DNA of 40,239 bases from Mariniblastus sp. (lineage in GTDB: Bacteria > Planctomycetota > Planctomycetia > Pirellulales > Pirellulaceae): NCBI GenBank assembly GCA_023300235.1, contig JALZWN010000187.1:1-40239 (forward strand), read 5' to 3'. Made by a program: the position numbers and the translations under genes. The notes under the pieces were generated by a model. It had not been told where the DNA came from. It made no database searches and saw only the letters and a program-made list of their open reading frames with translations. Below are positions 25,823 to 35,363 of this stretch, piece after piece; within the stretch, counting starts at the first letter, position 1; each line of letters opens with the position of its first letter.

Positions 25823-25978
25823 GCGTGAGGAAGTTGTTGGTGGCGTGGCCAAGCGGTATAGCGGTATTGCGCTCATGACAGGGTAGAAGTGCCACCTCCA
25901 CACTCTCTCGCAGACGCTCGCGAGGTGGGTGGTTTATTGCTCGTGAGTTTGGAAGGTGTTTGAGTGGAGTCCTGGCTC

Positions 25979-26051
25979 GCTAACGTTGGGTTTCTTGCTA
26001 ACGCTCGGTTTCTTGCTAACGCTGGGTTCCTTGCTAATGCAGCGGGCTACC
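25979..26051. repeat. 18-bp tandem repeat ending in a dispersed motif
   Basis: Three 18-base units, GCTAACGTTGGGTTTCTT, GCTAACGCTCGGTTTCTT and GCTAACGCTGGGTTCCTT, run from 25979 to 26032. A diverged fourth, GCTAATGCAGCGGGCTACC, follows. The junction CCTTGCTAATGCAGCGGGCT closely matches CCTTGCTTACGCAGCGGGCT in the duplication at 38568, which shows a repeat family spread over this window. Confidence 0.88.
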
Positions 26052-26150
26052 ATTTCGGTGAACTCGATTGTTGGGGAGCGAGGTTCGTGTGATGTACAGG
26101 GCATCGGCTCTTTTGCTGCGGGCGAAGGTGGACCGCGGTTTATCTAGCTC

Positions 26151-26174
26151 TCCCTTGGCCCGAGTGCCAAGGGA
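26151..26174. other. Perfect 9-bp hairpin in the permease-ileS spacer
   Basis: TCCCTTGGC (26151-26159) pairs with GCCAAGGGA (26166-26174) over a 6-base loop. It lies between convergent genes and could slow polymerase from either side, but no T-run follows on either strand. Confidence 0.5.
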
Positions 26175-26199
26175 CTCAAATCATGGGCCTAAGCCGCTT

Positions 26200-26222
26200 T
26201 TTTGGATGCTTCGTATCCAAAA
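26200..26222 (-). terminator. Hairpin at the ileS stop codon, weak terminator candidate
   Basis: TTTTGGAT (26200-26207) pairs with ATCCAAAA (26215-26222), directly beyond the ileS stop at 26224. On the minus strand the stem is followed by AAAGCGG rather than T, so it would be a weak terminator at best; it may instead protect the mRNA end. Confidence 0.35.
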
Positions 26223-26223
26223 G

Positions 26224-29200
26224 TTATTTAGCAACCCGGATCCAAATGGAAACATCGTCGTCGCCAACTTTGACTTCGGTTGGTTCGACGCCGGATTGGT
26301 CGCAGGCGGATTGGGTGATTGAAACGGCAAGCGTTTCGCCTTTCAGGTAGTCGCTGTTTTCTTCGATCGCTTGGTTGATGTCTGCGCCGTCGGTTTTGAT
26401 CCAAACGTCGATGCGGTCCGTTCGCTCTAAGTCCAGCTCTTTACGGCGGTCTTGGATGTAACGGTTTAGTTCGCGAGCGTAACCGCTGCGGATTAGCTCG
26501 GGTGTCAACTCGGTCGAGAGAACCACAACTGCTTGGCTGCCTTGCGCGGCGGCCCAGCCTTCGTTGGCTTTCAGACGAACTTCGATGTCTTCGGAATCCA
26601 ATTCGATTGTCTCGGTTTCGACCGTCAAGCTAGTTTTGCCGTTCGCGGTCAAATCGGCCAACATGGCGGCGCCGTCGGCAGCAGCGAAGGCTTGCTTGAG
26701 CTTCGGCATCAATTTGCCAACGCGTGGGCCAAGGCGTTTGAAGTTGGGAACCGTCACGTAAGTTACGAATTCGCCGGCGTCGGTGGTGTAGGTGACTGAC
26801 TGAACGTTCAATTCGGTTTTCAAAAGCTCGTCGTGGGTTTCGAGCCATTGTTGGTCTCGGTCATCGTTTAGGACAACGGTGACGCCCGAAAGTGGTTGGC
26901 GGACTTTGAGCTTCGCTCCCATCCGAGCTGACAAGCCTAACGAAGCGATCTCTCGCAAGACGCTCATCCGTCGCGATAAATCGTCGTCGATCAGTTTCGC
27001 GTCAGCGGCTGGGTAGTCGCATAAGTGAACGCTCTCACGTCCACCGCCAGCGGCTGCGGTCAAATTTTGCCAGAGCGTTTCGGACATGAACGGTACGAAC
27101 GGAGCGATCAATTTCGCGGTGGTGGTTAAGCACTCGAACAACGTCCAGTAAGCGTCCAGTTTTTCCGGAGCCGTTTTGTCTTTGGCCCAAAAGCGATCGC
27201 GGCTACGACGTACGAACCAGTTGCTCAAGTTTTCTACGAAGCTGGTCAGTTGCGTGCAAGCGGCGTAGTTGTCGTATGCGTCCATCGAGTTAACGACGGC
27301 GTCGACGGTGCGATGTAGTTCGCTGATCACCCAGCGATCCAATTCGCCACGCTCGGCGACTGGCCGGTAGCCTTGTCCCGATGCTAAGTTTTCTGGATTG
27401 AAGTTGTCGCCGTTTTCGACGGTCGGTGAAAATTCGTCGATGTTGGCGTACAAGACGAAGAAGCTGTACACGTTCCAAAGCCGTAGCAGGAACTCGGGCA
27501 TCGACTCTTTGATTTGTCGTTCGCTGTAGCGGATCGAAGTCCATGGCGGTTGGTTGGCGAAGAAATACCAACGCAACGCGTCCGCACCGTACTTGTCGAA
27601 GATGCCTTGTGGCTCGCGATAGTTACGCTTGCTCTTGGACATCTTACCGACGTGGTGTTCGGTTTTTTCGTCGGCCGCGTTGGCTTCGGCGGGGGTGAGG
27701 TACATGCCGCCGGTATCGCCCTGCCCTTTCCACCATTCCGAAAGCATCAGGCCGAGCACGATGCAGTTTTTGAATGGGTGCGGGAAGTCAAAGTTTTGTT
27801 CGGCCACGCCTTCTTTGCCAAACAGCAACGTGCTGATGGCCAGCTGTGAGTAGAACCAACCACGCGTTTGGTCGATCGCTTCGCTGATGAAGTCCGCTGG
27901 GAATTGTTCTTTGAATTCTTCGGCACCTTGGTGCGGGTAGCCCCATTGCGCGAACGGCATCGCGCCGCTGTCGTACCAGCAATCGATGACTTCGGGCACG
28001 CGTGTCATGCGTCCGCCGGTTTCGAATGGCGAATCGTAGACGATGTGATCGATGTAGGGTTTGTGGATTTTTAGGTCGTCAGAAAGATCGGGATCGGCCG
28101 CTTTGGCTTTGTCCCAGACTTCCATTCCGGTGACGCCGGGCTTTTCCAAAAGTTCGTCGTACTTGCCGACGGCCTCGGACTTGCCGGTTTTGTCGCAAAC
28201 CCAGATTGGCAGCGGCGTGCCCCAGTAGCGTTCGCGGGACAAAGCCCAGTCGACGTTTGATTCTAGGAAGTTACCAAAGCGACCGTCCTTGATGTGGCCC
28301 GGCAACCAATTGATTTGTTGGTTGTTGGCGATCATCTGGTCTTTAGACTTTTTCGTTCGAACAAACCAGCTCTCGCGCGGGTACTGGATCAGCGGATCCT
28401 GTTCGGCTCGCCAACAGAACGGGTATTCGTGTTGGTACTGTTCTTGATGGTACAGTTTGCCTTGATCTTTGAGCAAACGCGAGATCGCTTTGTCGGTGTC
28501 TTTGACCCATTGGCCTTCGAACTCTGGCACGTCGCTGGTGAACTTGCCGTTGGGAGCGACCGGGCAGATCATCTGCGGTCCTTCGCCCATTTCGAACCGT
28601 TGTTGTTCGGCGACTAGCAATTCATAATCGACTTCGCCGAAGGCGGGTGCTTCGTGGACAGCGCCTGAACCGCTGTCGGTTGTGACAAAGCTGGCCTCGG
28701 TGACTCGCCAAGCCAAGTGTTGGCTGCCGCCGGATTTGAGCGTGCCGGTTTGGTCGGCTTGGTCTTTATAGTAGTAATCAAACGGCGGAATGTATCGCTC
28801 GCCGACTAGGGATGTTCCTTGCTCGGTCGATTTGACTTCGAGTTCGCGTTTGACTTTCTCGCTGATCTTTTCGACCAGGTCGGACGCGAAGACGATGTTT
28901 TGGTCGAGTTCGGCATCGTAGACGGTGGAGTATTCGATATCTTTGTTGACGGCCGCGAACTGGTTGCTTGGCAGCGTCCAAGGCGTTGTCGTCCAGACGA
29001 GTAGGCTGGTGTTGGGTCGATCGACTAACGGAAACAAAACGTAGACCGACGGGTCCATGACGGTTTTGTATCCTTCACCGACTTCGCCGGAGGACAAAGC
29101 CGTGCCGCCTTGAGCCCACCACCAGATGATTTTGTGGCCTTGGTACAGCAAGTCGTTGTCGAACAGAGTTTTCAGCGACCACCAAACCGATTCGACGTAG

Positions 29201-29682
29201 CTTTTGTGGTAGGTCACGTAAGCGTCGTCCAGCTTCACCCAGAACCCTAACCGTTCGGTCAGTTGTTCCCAGTTCTTCATGTAGGTGAAGACGCTTTGTT
29301 GGCATTTGTGGATGAAGGGTTCGACGCCGTATTCTTCGATGTCTTCTTTTGAGTGGATGCCGAGTTCTTTGCAGACTTCGACTTCGACGGGTAGGCCGTG
29401 GGTGTCCCAGCCGGCTTTGCGGCGGCAGTAAAAACCTTTCATGGTTTTGTAGCGCGGGAACACGTCTTTGATTGCGCGGGTCAGGCAGTGACCGGGGTGC
29501 GGTTTGCCGTTGGCCGTTGGTGGGCCTTCGAAGAAAACATATTTCTCGGCGCCTTCACGTTGCTGAAGCGAGCGATCGTAAATGTCTTTCTCGCGCCAAA
29601 ACTCCAGAATGTTCTCTTCCAGATTTGGAAGGCTGACATTGTTTTCGACGGGTTGAAATCGTTTGCTGGCCGGATCGGGCAT
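26224..29682 (-). CDS. ileS: Isoleucyl-tRNA synthetase (long form, DUF5915-type end)
   Basis: Class I aminoacyl-tRNA synthetase that charges tRNA-Ile. From the ATG at 29682 it has 1152 residues, longer than E. coli IleRS (938). HIGH reads HPGH (62-65) in [20 protein letters not shown], and KMSKS is intact in [16 protein letters not shown]. The editing domain has [14 protein letters not shown], and [16 protein letters not shown] is also present. The C-terminal end ([14 protein letters not shown]) fits the DUF5915-type tail of eukaryote-like IleRS rather than the zinc finger of the E. coli form. Where relatives have CPRCGTALSS, this protein has [11 protein letters not shown], lacking both cysteines. 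An upstream start at 29751 is possible; neither has a clear ribosome site. It stands alone. Confidence 0.95.
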   Translation of the reverse strand: MPDPASKRFQPVENNVSLPNLEENILEFWREKDIYDRSLQQREGAEKYVFFEGPPTANGKPHPGHCLTRAIKDVFPRYKTMKGFYCRRKAGWDTHGLPVEVEVCKELGIHSKEDIEEYGVEPFIHKCQQSVFTYMKNWEQLTERLGFWVKLDDAYVTYHKSYVESVWWSLKTLFDNDLLYQGHKIIWWWAQGGTALSSGEVGEGYKTVMDPSVYVLFPLVDRPNTSLLVWTTTPWTLPSNQFAAVNKDIEYSTVYDAELDQNIVFASDLVEKISEKVKRELEVKSTEQGTSLVGERYIPPFDYYYKDQADQTGTLKSGGSQHLAWRVTEASFVTTDSGSGAVHEAPAFGEVDYELLVAEQQRFEMGEGPQMICPVAPNGKFTSDVPEFEGQWVKDTDKAISRLLKDQGKLYHQEQYQHEYPFCWRAEQDPLIQYPRESWFVRTKKSKDQMIANNQQINWLPGHIKDGRFGNFLESNVDWALSRERYWGTPLPIWVCDKTGKSEAVGKYDELLEKPGVTGMEVWDKAKAADPDLSDDLKIHKPYIDHIVYDSPFETGGRMTRVPEVIDCWYDSGAMPFAQWGYPHQGAEEFKEQFPADFISEAIDQTRGWFYSQLAISTLLFGKEGVAEQNFDFPHPFKNCIVLGLMLSEWWKGQGDTGGMYLTPAEANAADEKTEHHVGKMSKSKRNYREPQGIFDKYGADALRWYFFANQPPWTSIRYSERQIKESMPEFLLRLWNVYSFFVLYANIDEFSPTVENGDNFNPENLASGQGYRPVAERGELDRWVISELHRTVDAVVNSMDAYDNYAACTQLTSFVENLSNWFVRRSRDRFWAKDKTAPEKLDAYWTLFECLTTTAKLIAPFVPFMSETLWQNLTAAAGGGRESVHLCDYPAADAKLIDDDLSRRMSVLREIASLGLSARMGAKLKVRQPLSGVTVVLNDDRDQQWLETHDELLKTELNVQSVTYTTDAGEFVTYVTVPNFKRLGPRVGKLMPKLKQAFAAADGAAMLADLTANGKTSLTVETETIELDSEDIEVRLKANEGWAAAQGSQAVVVLSTELTPELIRSGYARELNRYIQDRRKELDLERTDRIDVWIKTDGADINQAIEENSDYLKGETLAVSITQSACDQSGVEPTEVKVGDDDVSIWIRVAK

Positions 29683-30113
29683 GAGTGATTTTGGGTGAAG
29701 GGTTGGTTGGGTAGATTGGGTCGTGCGGGCTGGTGGAATCTTGGATGGCACCAGACGGCGTGTTTAAAATGGATGGTTGGATTTTGCAGGCCCAGTTTTG
29801 CCGCAAAGTCAGCCACGCATTATCGAGAAACGTGGTCGCCTGTAAATACGCTCCGTTTTTTTCGACAAAATGTAGATTCGAAGCCAATAAAACGCGCAAG
29901 ATGCCTGAAGTGACGCCGAACCCGTAGCAAATCCCCGAGCTTGCCTACACTTCGTTATTGCTTTGAATTGTCTTTCTGCCCATGTATGCTTTGTTAGAAC
30001 ATCCTGCGATCTCGAACATTGATGGGAAAGTGAGCCAGAAAGTCGCATCAAAGGGGCGTTATCAGCGATTCTCGGATTTCGGTCATTACGGAGTCAGACT
30101 AGACTGTGCGGGG
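29683..30113. other. 431-bp divergent region between ileS and ispA
   Basis: The region should hold promoters of both genes. An in-frame ATG at 29982 would extend IspA by 44 residues that look unlike the family, so I left it as noncoding. No T-box-like leader, repeat or strong promoter was recognised by eye. Confidence 0.5.
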
Positions 30114-31049
30114 ATGGATCCCCATGAAAATTCAAACTCTCGGACCGAGAACGTGACAACCTCACCAGCCACATTGTTCACGCCAGAAGTAGATGCCTTT
30201 CGTCAGGGCATTGATGAAGCGTTGGACGGGTACACTCAACTAGACCAAGACTGCCCTGATCACCTCTGCGAGGCGATCCGTTATGTGTTGTTGGCCCCCG
30301 GCAAACGGCTGCGGCCACTGTTGGTGTTGGCGGCCAATCAACTGTGCGGCGGCCAGATTGAAGACGCGATGCCGTCGGCTTGTGCGGTCGAGATGATCCA
30401 CAACTATTCTTTGATTCATGACGACTTGCCGGCGATGGATGACGATGAACTTCGTCGTGGCCGGCCGACTTGCCATATTAAGTTTGACGAAGCGACCGCG
30501 ATTTTGGCGGGCGACGCGTTGATCCCGTTGGCGTTCGAAACGATTATTGCCAACACAAACCCGGCGACGGTTGCGGCGGCTTGCGTGGGCGAGCTGGCGG
30601 TTGCGTCAGGGCCCAGCCAATTGGTGGGCGGACAGGCGGATGATCTGCGGTTGCAATTCGCGACACCGGATTTGGCATCGCTTGAGAAAATTCATCGCCG
30701 CAAGACTGGGGCTTTGTTGACGGTGTCGTTGAGGCTAGGTGGTTTGACCGCGGGTGCATCGGGGGCGCAGTTGGACTGTTTGTCTCGGTACGGCCAGCAT
30801 CTTGGTTTGGCTTTTCAGATCGTTGATGATTTGTTGGATTTGCACGGCGACCCAGAAGAAATGGGTAAGAACACCGGCAAAGACGCCGAAGCAGGCAAGC
30901 AGACGTATCCGGCCGTGATCGGAGAAGAGGCCAGCCGACAGCGTGCCAATGAGATGATCGAACAAGCCATTGCGGCGATTGAGATGTTTGGTGATGCGGC
31001 GGCTCCGTTGAGAGCTCTCGCGAATTTTGTTATCAATCGGACGCACTAA
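30114..31049 (+). CDS. ispA: Polyprenyl (farnesyl/geranylgeranyl) diphosphate synthase
   Basis: A short-chain trans-prenyl diphosphate synthase that joins isopentenyl diphosphate to allylic primers in the cytoplasm. From the ATG at 30114 the protein has 311 residues. It contains GKRLRPLL, the first Asp-rich motif DDLPAMDDDELRRGRPT and the second FQIVDDLLDLHGDPEEMGKN, then KQTYPAVIG. The two-residue insertion in the first motif fits bacterial IspA-type enzymes. Product length (C15 or C20) cannot be told safely by eye. The dxs gene follows after 108 bases on the same strand, a pairing common in bacteria that make isoprenoids by the MEP route. An ATG at 29982 is a less likely start. Confidence 0.92.
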   Translation: MDPHENSNSRTENVTTSPATLFTPEVDAFRQGIDEALDGYTQLDQDCPDHLCEAIRYVLLAPGKRLRPLLVLAANQLCGGQIEDAMPSACAVEMIHNYSLIHDDLPAMDDDELRRGRPTCHIKFDEATAILAGDALIPLAFETIIANTNPATVAAACVGELAVASGPSQLVGGQADDLRLQFATPDLASLEKIHRRKTGALLTVSLRLGGLTAGASGAQLDCLSRYGQHLGLAFQIVDDLLDLHGDPEEMGKNTGKDAEAGKQTYPAVIGEEASRQRANEMIEQAIAAIEMFGDAAAPLRALANFVINRTH

Positions 31050-31157
31050 AATAAATCTGAATCAAAGGCTGTTTGTGTAAAAAAAATACTCACTCGCCAA
31101 ACACTGCTCCCACTCGTTCCAAACTTCCGTTTTAGCAGAATTTACTAGGTCATCGCT

Positions 31158-33050
31158 ATGACTCAAAAACTTCTACCGACAATCCAATCTCCGATGCAGT
31201 TGCATGGGATGAAACTGGATCAGCTTAACCAAATTGCCGAAGAGATCCGTGAGACGCTCTGCGGATTACTGAGCACACGAGCGGCGCACTTTGCGTCGAA
31301 CTTGGGCGTGGTCGAGTTGGCGTTGGCGTTGCACAGCACGTACGATTTTTTGGAAGACCGTTTGATCTGGGACACGGGTCATCAGGTCTATCCGCACAAA
31401 TTGCTCACTGGTCGTTACGGCGAATTCCATACCATCCGGACCAAGGGTGGTTTGATGGGGTACCCGAACCCTGAAGAGAGCGATTACGACTTGTTCATGA
31501 CCGGTCATGCTGGAGCGAGTGTGTCGACGGCGGTTGGGCTGCGTAGTGGCGACGAGATTCTGGGCCGCGATAATTACAGCGTGGCCGTGATCGGTGATGG
31601 AGCGTTTCCGTGCGGAATGGTGATGGAAGCAATCAACAACGCCGCGTTTTTGAAAACCAAGATGCTGGTGATTTTGAACGATAACGAGATGTCGATCTGT
31701 CCGCCGGTGGGTGGAGTTTCGCGATATTTTGATCGTTTGCGCAGCGGTCGGTTTTATAAGGGCGTTAAAACGGAGCTCGTGCAAATGTTGGGCAAGGTGC
31801 CGGTGTTGGGGGATCCGACGGAGCGTTTGTTGTATCAAATCAAAGCAGGCGTCAAAGCTGGCCTGCACGGCGGCATGATGTTTGAAGACCTTGGCTTTAA
31901 GTACTTTGGTCCGATCGATGGCCATGATATCGGCGTCGTTAAAAAGTACTTGAAGATGGTTCGCAAAATCGATGGCCCCGTGTTGTTGCATGTGGTCACT
32001 AATAAGGGTCAGGGTTTCAAACCAGCGGTCGAAGATCCGGTTTACTTCCACACTCCCGCGCCGTTTGAAACGGTCGGTGACGAAGCGGTTCACAAACCCA
32101 AGTCTTCCGCCATGGCCTATACGAATCATGCTCGTGACGCCATCGCCGATCAAATGGACCACAACGATAGAGTCACTGTGATCACCGCGGCGATGTGCCA
32201 AGGAAACAAACTGGAGCCGGTTCGCGAAAAGTATCCGAATCGATTCTTCGATGTTGGGATCTGCGAGTCGCATGCGGTGGCGTTTGCGGCGGGGCAAGCC
32301 AAAGTTGGTTTGCGACCGATTGTGGATATCTACAGTACGTTCTTGCAGCGAAGCTTTGATCAAATCTTCCAAGAGGTTTGCCTGCAAAAGTTGCCAGTAA
32401 CGTTTATGCTCGACCGCGCCGGTTTGACGGCTGTCGACGGGCCGACTCATCATGGCACGTTTGACTATGGTTATTTGCGGTTGTTCCCCAACATGGTGGT
32501 GATGGCTCCGGGCGATGCGAATGATATCGGAGCGATGTTGGACTTTAGTCTGTCGCATGATGTCGCGTGTAGCATACGTTATCCAAAAACCAACGCAGCG
32601 GAAATTCGACGCGATCTGCAGCCGATCGAACTGGGGAAATCAGAACAGATCCGCGAGGGACATGACGGCACGATCATTGCTTGTGGTACTACGTTGGAAG
32701 CGGCAATGGACGCGGCGGAAGTTCTGGCCCAAGAGGGTTTGAATTGCCGAGTGGTTAATGCTCGGTTTGTAAAACCGATCGATACCGAGATGATTCGCAC
32801 GGCGATCGAGGGCACGGGGTTTGTCGTGACGGTCGAAGAGGCGATGTTGATCGGCGGATTCGGCAGTGCGTTGCTGGAGGCGGCTCATGAGATGGGCTTG
32901 GACACTCGCAAGGTGACACGGATCGGGATTCCCGACGAGTACGTGCAGCATCAAAGCCGACCGGAGGTTTTGGCGGCGATGAAACTGGACGCCGCGGGCA
33001 TCGCGGAAGTCTGCCGAGGTGTCGTGGCGAAGAGTTCGGTGAAGGTTTAG
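31158..33050 (+). CDS. dxs: 1-Deoxy-D-xylulose-5-phosphate synthase
   Basis: Dxs condenses pyruvate with glyceraldehyde 3-phosphate in a thiamine-diphosphate reaction, the entry step of the MEP isoprenoid pathway. The 630-residue protein shows the N-terminal segment AAHFASNLGVVELALALHST, DTGHQVYPHKLLTGR, the cofactor-binding GDGAFPCGMVMEAINNAAF with LNDNEMSI, and the transketolase-type Glu in ICESHAVAFAAG. DRAGLTAVDGPTHHGTFDYG is also characteristic. Length and order are typical (about 620). Some positions differ from common forms, such as CGM where others have GGM and CESH for AEQH. It follows ispA by 108 bases and precedes nadK by 106; the three may share transcription. Confidence 0.95.
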   Translation: MTQKLLPTIQSPMQLHGMKLDQLNQIAEEIRETLCGLLSTRAAHFASNLGVVELALALHSTYDFLEDRLIWDTGHQVYPHKLLTGRYGEFHTIRTKGGLMGYPNPEESDYDLFMTGHAGASVSTAVGLRSGDEILGRDNYSVAVIGDGAFPCGMVMEAINNAAFLKTKMLVILNDNEMSICPPVGGVSRYFDRLRSGRFYKGVKTELVQMLGKVPVLGDPTERLLYQIKAGVKAGLHGGMMFEDLGFKYFGPIDGHDIGVVKKYLKMVRKIDGPVLLHVVTNKGQGFKPAVEDPVYFHTPAPFETVGDEAVHKPKSSAMAYTNHARDAIADQMDHNDRVTVITAAMCQGNKLEPVREKYPNRFFDVGICESHAVAFAAGQAKVGLRPIVDIYSTFLQRSFDQIFQEVCLQKLPVTFMLDRAGLTAVDGPTHHGTFDYGYLRLFPNMVVMAPGDANDIGAMLDFSLSHDVACSIRYPKTNAAEIRRDLQPIELGKSEQIREGHDGTIIACGTTLEAAMDAAEVLAQEGLNCRVVNARFVKPIDTEMIRTAIEGTGFVVTVEEAMLIGGFGSALLEAAHEMGLDTRKVTRIGIPDEYVQHQSRPEVLAAMKLDAAGIAEVCRGVVAKSSVKV

Positions 33051-33062
33051 CGGTAGCTAAAC
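33045..33062 (+). other. Hairpin over the dxs stop codon
   Basis: GTTTAGC (33045-33051) pairs with GCTAAAC (33056-33062) around a GGTA loop; the dxs stop TAG (33048-33050) lies in the stem. No T-run follows. It could stabilise the dxs transcript end or be chance. Confidence 0.4.
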
Positions 33063-33156
33063 GCTTGACGAGTCACGTTCGACCAACGATAACGTAGGGG
33101 ATGCGGTATGCTCCGCTGATCTGCTTTACGACTGCCTATTGAATTGACTTCTGATA

Positions 33157-34047
33157 ATGAACTCATCAAGTAAACCACCCAAAGCGATTTTGTTGGGATC
33201 GGGCGATCGTCGTCCCAAGATCTTGGCTCAGCTGGATCAGTTGCGCCCGATTATTGAAGCGCATTGCGAGATCGTTGCCGAAGATTTTGCTTACCAAACC
33301 GATTTTAGTTCGTTGGCTTCAAAGCCTGATTTAGCGATCGTTTTGGGCGGCGACGGCTCGGTGTTGCGAGCGGCGAAGCAGATGTGCAATCATCAAGTGC
33401 CAGTGCTGGGGGTGAATCTTGGAAAGCTTGGTTTTTTAGCAGACGTCAGTGCGGAAAAATTAGACCTAGCGCTGGCCAGTTATGTCGCTGGTGATTTCCG
33501 GCTGACTCAGCATTTGATGCTTCATTGCCAAGTTTTTGAGGGCGAAGACAAGACTCACGATCTGATTGGTTTGAACGAGATCGCGTTTCTTGGTGGGCCT
33601 CCGTTCACGATTCAGCAGATTAATTTGTCGATCGATGGTGAGCTGGCGACTTGCTACTTGTGCGATGGTTTGATTGTTAGCACCCCGATCGGGTCAACGG
33701 CTCATAACTTGTCTGCCGGTGGTCCGATTTTGCGTAAGGATTTGCAAGCGGTTGTGATCAGCCCAATTTCGCCGCACACGTTGACGGTGCGTCCGGTGGT
33801 CGACACGGCAGACCGAGTTTACGAAGTCGTTGTCGCCAAACCCAATGAATCGACTTGTGTTGTTTTGGATGGCCAGCAAATATCAAAGCTGACGGAGAAG
33901 CATCGAGTCCGTATTTCGCGAGCGAAAGCGGTTTTTGAGTTGATCCAGGTTGAGGGGAACAGCTACTACGGTACGTTGCGAGAGAAGCTCGGCTGGGGCG
34001 GCCGGTTTGATGCGGTGAAGAATAAAGTAAAGAAGGCAGAGAAGTAA
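33157..34047 (+). CDS. nadK: NAD kinase
   Basis: NAD kinase makes NADP+ from NAD+ and ATP and sets the NADP(H) supply in the cytoplasm. The 296-residue product has the hallmark GGDG motif at 64-67 (LAIVLGGDGSVLRAAK), then GVNLGKLGFLADV, the NE-containing segment GLNEIAFLGG and the substrate loop TPIGSTAHNLSAGGPIL (usual consensus TPTGSTAY). Length matches the family. The Lys-rich end (KNKVKKAEK) is not conserved. It follows dxs by 106 bases and converges on map; a large inverted repeat lies between them. With sthA elsewhere in the window, two NADPH-balancing enzymes are present, though they are not linked. Confidence 0.95.
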   Translation: MNSSSKPPKAILLGSGDRRPKILAQLDQLRPIIEAHCEIVAEDFAYQTDFSSLASKPDLAIVLGGDGSVLRAAKQMCNHQVPVLGVNLGKLGFLADVSAEKLDLALASYVAGDFRLTQHLMLHCQVFEGEDKTHDLIGLNEIAFLGGPPFTIQQINLSIDGELATCYLCDGLIVSTPIGSTAHNLSAGGPILRKDLQAVVISPISPHTLTVRPVVDTADRVYEVVVAKPNESTCVVLDGQQISKLTEKHRVRISRAKAVFELIQVEGNSYYGTLREKLGWGGRFDAVKNKVKKAEK

Positions 34048-34096
34048 AGAAGGTAGAGGTAGTTGGGGCTGGCTTGCCAGAAATTCTCAGTGCATT

Positions 34097-34182
34097 CTCG
34101 CTCCACTCTCCCCAGAAATTCGGACGAGCGGGGTTTTCATTAGGTCAATCTGTCTCCGAATTTCTGGGGTGAGGGGAGCGAG
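34097..34182. repeat. 28-bp imperfect inverted repeat between nadK and map
   Basis: The arms 34097-34124 and 34155-34182 match as inverted repeats at 26 of 28 positions; cores are CCCAGAAATTCGGA and TCCGAATTTCTGGG. The 30-base loop contains GGGGTTTT. It lies between two convergent genes, so it could end transcription from both sides, but no clean T-run follows. CCAGAAATTC also occurs just upstream at about 34077, hinting at a former larger repeat. Confidence 0.9.
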
Positions 34183-34230
34183 TTTCGTGGGCGGTGCGCG
34201 TGAGGGTCAGTGCGGTGCGCGGAAGCCGGT

Positions 34231-35055
34231 CTAAAACTTGTGGCCGTATTGTGGTCCATTTTCGGTCAGCGTCATGATCTCGGGGCCGTCTTCGGTCATC
34301 AAGATCGTGTGCTCGAATTGCGCCGAAGGCTTGCCGTCTTTGGTGCGGACCGTCCAGCCGTCGCGGCTGTCGATTTCTGATTTGATCGTGCCGCCGTTGA
34401 TCATCGGCTCGATGGTAAAACAAATTCCCGGATGCAAGCGGTCGCGACGAGCTTGAGCACTGGGCACGTGCGGAACGTTCGGAGCTTGATGGAAGTCGGC
34501 GCCGATTCCGTGGCCAACGTACTTTTCTACGATCCCAAAATCACCGTAGGTTTTGCGAACGTGGTCTACGATCACCTCGCCGATCGCCGACACTCGACAG
34601 CCGGGCTCCAAGGCTTGGATCGAGATGTGCAAGCAATCAAACGCACATTGCGTTACTGCTCGGGCTAGATCGTCAACGTCTTCCGGTTCGCCGATGATGA
34701 ATGTTTCGGATTGATCGCCGTGCCAACCGTCAACGATGGAGGTTAGGTCGACATTAACGATATCGCCTGGCTTCAATTCGTAAGCTCCAGGGATCCCGTG
34801 GCAAATCACGTCGTTAACGCTGATGCAGCAGCTTTTGGGGAACGCGAACTTTTCACCAGGGTATCCCAAGCAAGCCGGCACGTGGCCGTGGTCGAGCGTG
34901 TACTGGTGAATCATCCGGTCCAAATCGGCTGTTTTGACTCCTGGCAGCACGTGCGGACGAATGAAGTCCATCACTTCGGCGTTGAAACGACAAGCCGCTC
35001 GCATCAGGTTTCGTTCTTTTTCTGCCAGTCGCAATCGTGAATTTCTTTGAAGCAC
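34231..35055 (-). CDS. map: Methionine aminopeptidase, type I
   Basis: Removes the initiator Met from new proteins; two metal ions in a pita-bread fold. The 274-residue product has all five metal ligands: Asp103 (NVDLTSI), Asp114 (HGDQSE), His182 (GHGIGADFH), Glu216 (FTIEPMINGG) and Glu248 (AQFEHTI). No N-terminal zinc finger or SH3-binding extension is present. The start is a GTG at 35055: AAGAAGG at 35064-35070 lies eight bases upstream, and this gives the normal lead of about 18 residues before the conserved MRAACRF helix. It is divergent from leuS. SRAP protein in this window needs Met removal to expose Cys2, which Map would supply. Confidence 0.95.
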   Translation of the reverse strand: MLQRNSRLRLAEKERNLMRAACRFNAEVMDFIRPHVLPGVKTADLDRMIHQYTLDHGHVPACLGYPGEKFAFPKSCCISVNDVICHGIPGAYELKPGDIVNVDLTSIVDGWHGDQSETFIIGEPEDVDDLARAVTQCAFDCLHISIQALEPGCRVSAIGEVIVDHVRKTYGDFGIVEKYVGHGIGADFHQAPNVPHVPSAQARRDRLHPGICFTIEPMINGGTIKSEIDSRDGWTVRTKDGKPSAQFEHTILMTEDGPEIMTLTENGPQYGHKF

Positions 35056-35363
35056 CGCAAACGCCTTCTTTAAACGTCACCCAAAAATTTGAGCGACTCT
35101 AGTTCTAAATCTGCTTTTCGCTGGCCTTGTCAAAAAAACACCTGCGATGCATTGCCACATACTTTAACTAAAGTTCGCCAAGAAACCTACGGGTGGCCGT
35201 TTGCAAGTCCTTGAAAATTGAACCTTCGGAGGGCAAATCGGTCCTAACCGAACTAGAGTTGATTGGTTACCATATCGGATCGAAAAAATCAGACCGATAA
35301 ACTCGAGTCGCTTCAAGATCTTTCACGACTGTGGCAACTCGATTCACCCACAAGGACACAGCA
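35056..35363. other. 308-bp divergent region between map and leuS
   Basis: The region carries the ribosome sites of both genes and should hold their promoters, but I found no convincing -35/-10 pair. No T-box, riboswitch or leader peptide was recognised. Confidence 0.5.
35352..35356 (+). promoter_or_regulatory. Shine-Dalgarno site that places the leuS start at GTG 35364
   Basis: AAGGA at 35352-35356 lies seven bases before the GTG at 35364. The other in-frame GTG at 35331 has no such site. This supports the shorter protein, which starts [14 protein letters not shown] as LeuRS proteins usually do. Confidence 0.7.

Larger units (their letters stand above)
25823..26223. other. 401-bp spacer between convergent permease and ileS genes
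   Basis: No gene is supported. The spacer has a 6-pair stem GGTGGC (25839-25844) with GCCACC (25891-25896), an 18-bp tandem repeat at 25979-26032 and two perfect hairpins near ileS (26151-26174 and 26200-26222). None has a proper T-run, so termination for either gene is not clear. Confidence 0.6.

Noticed and set aside
25839..25896. tRNA-like segment (GGCGTGGCCAAGCGGTA with a 6-bp closing stem)
   Set aside because: It looks like an acceptor and D-arm start of a Gln-type tRNA, but there is no anticodon arm or GTTCGAATCC T-arm; at most a remnant or chance.
29982..30113. 44-residue N-terminal extension of IspA
   Set aside because: The added residues do not resemble the family and the ATG at 30114 gives a normal length.
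31266..32558. 430-codon frame opposite dxs
   Set aside because: Fully antisense to a well-supported gene, with no motif.
35331..35363. Upstream GTG start for leuS
   Set aside because: No ribosome site before it, while AAGGA sits seven bases before the GTG at 35364.
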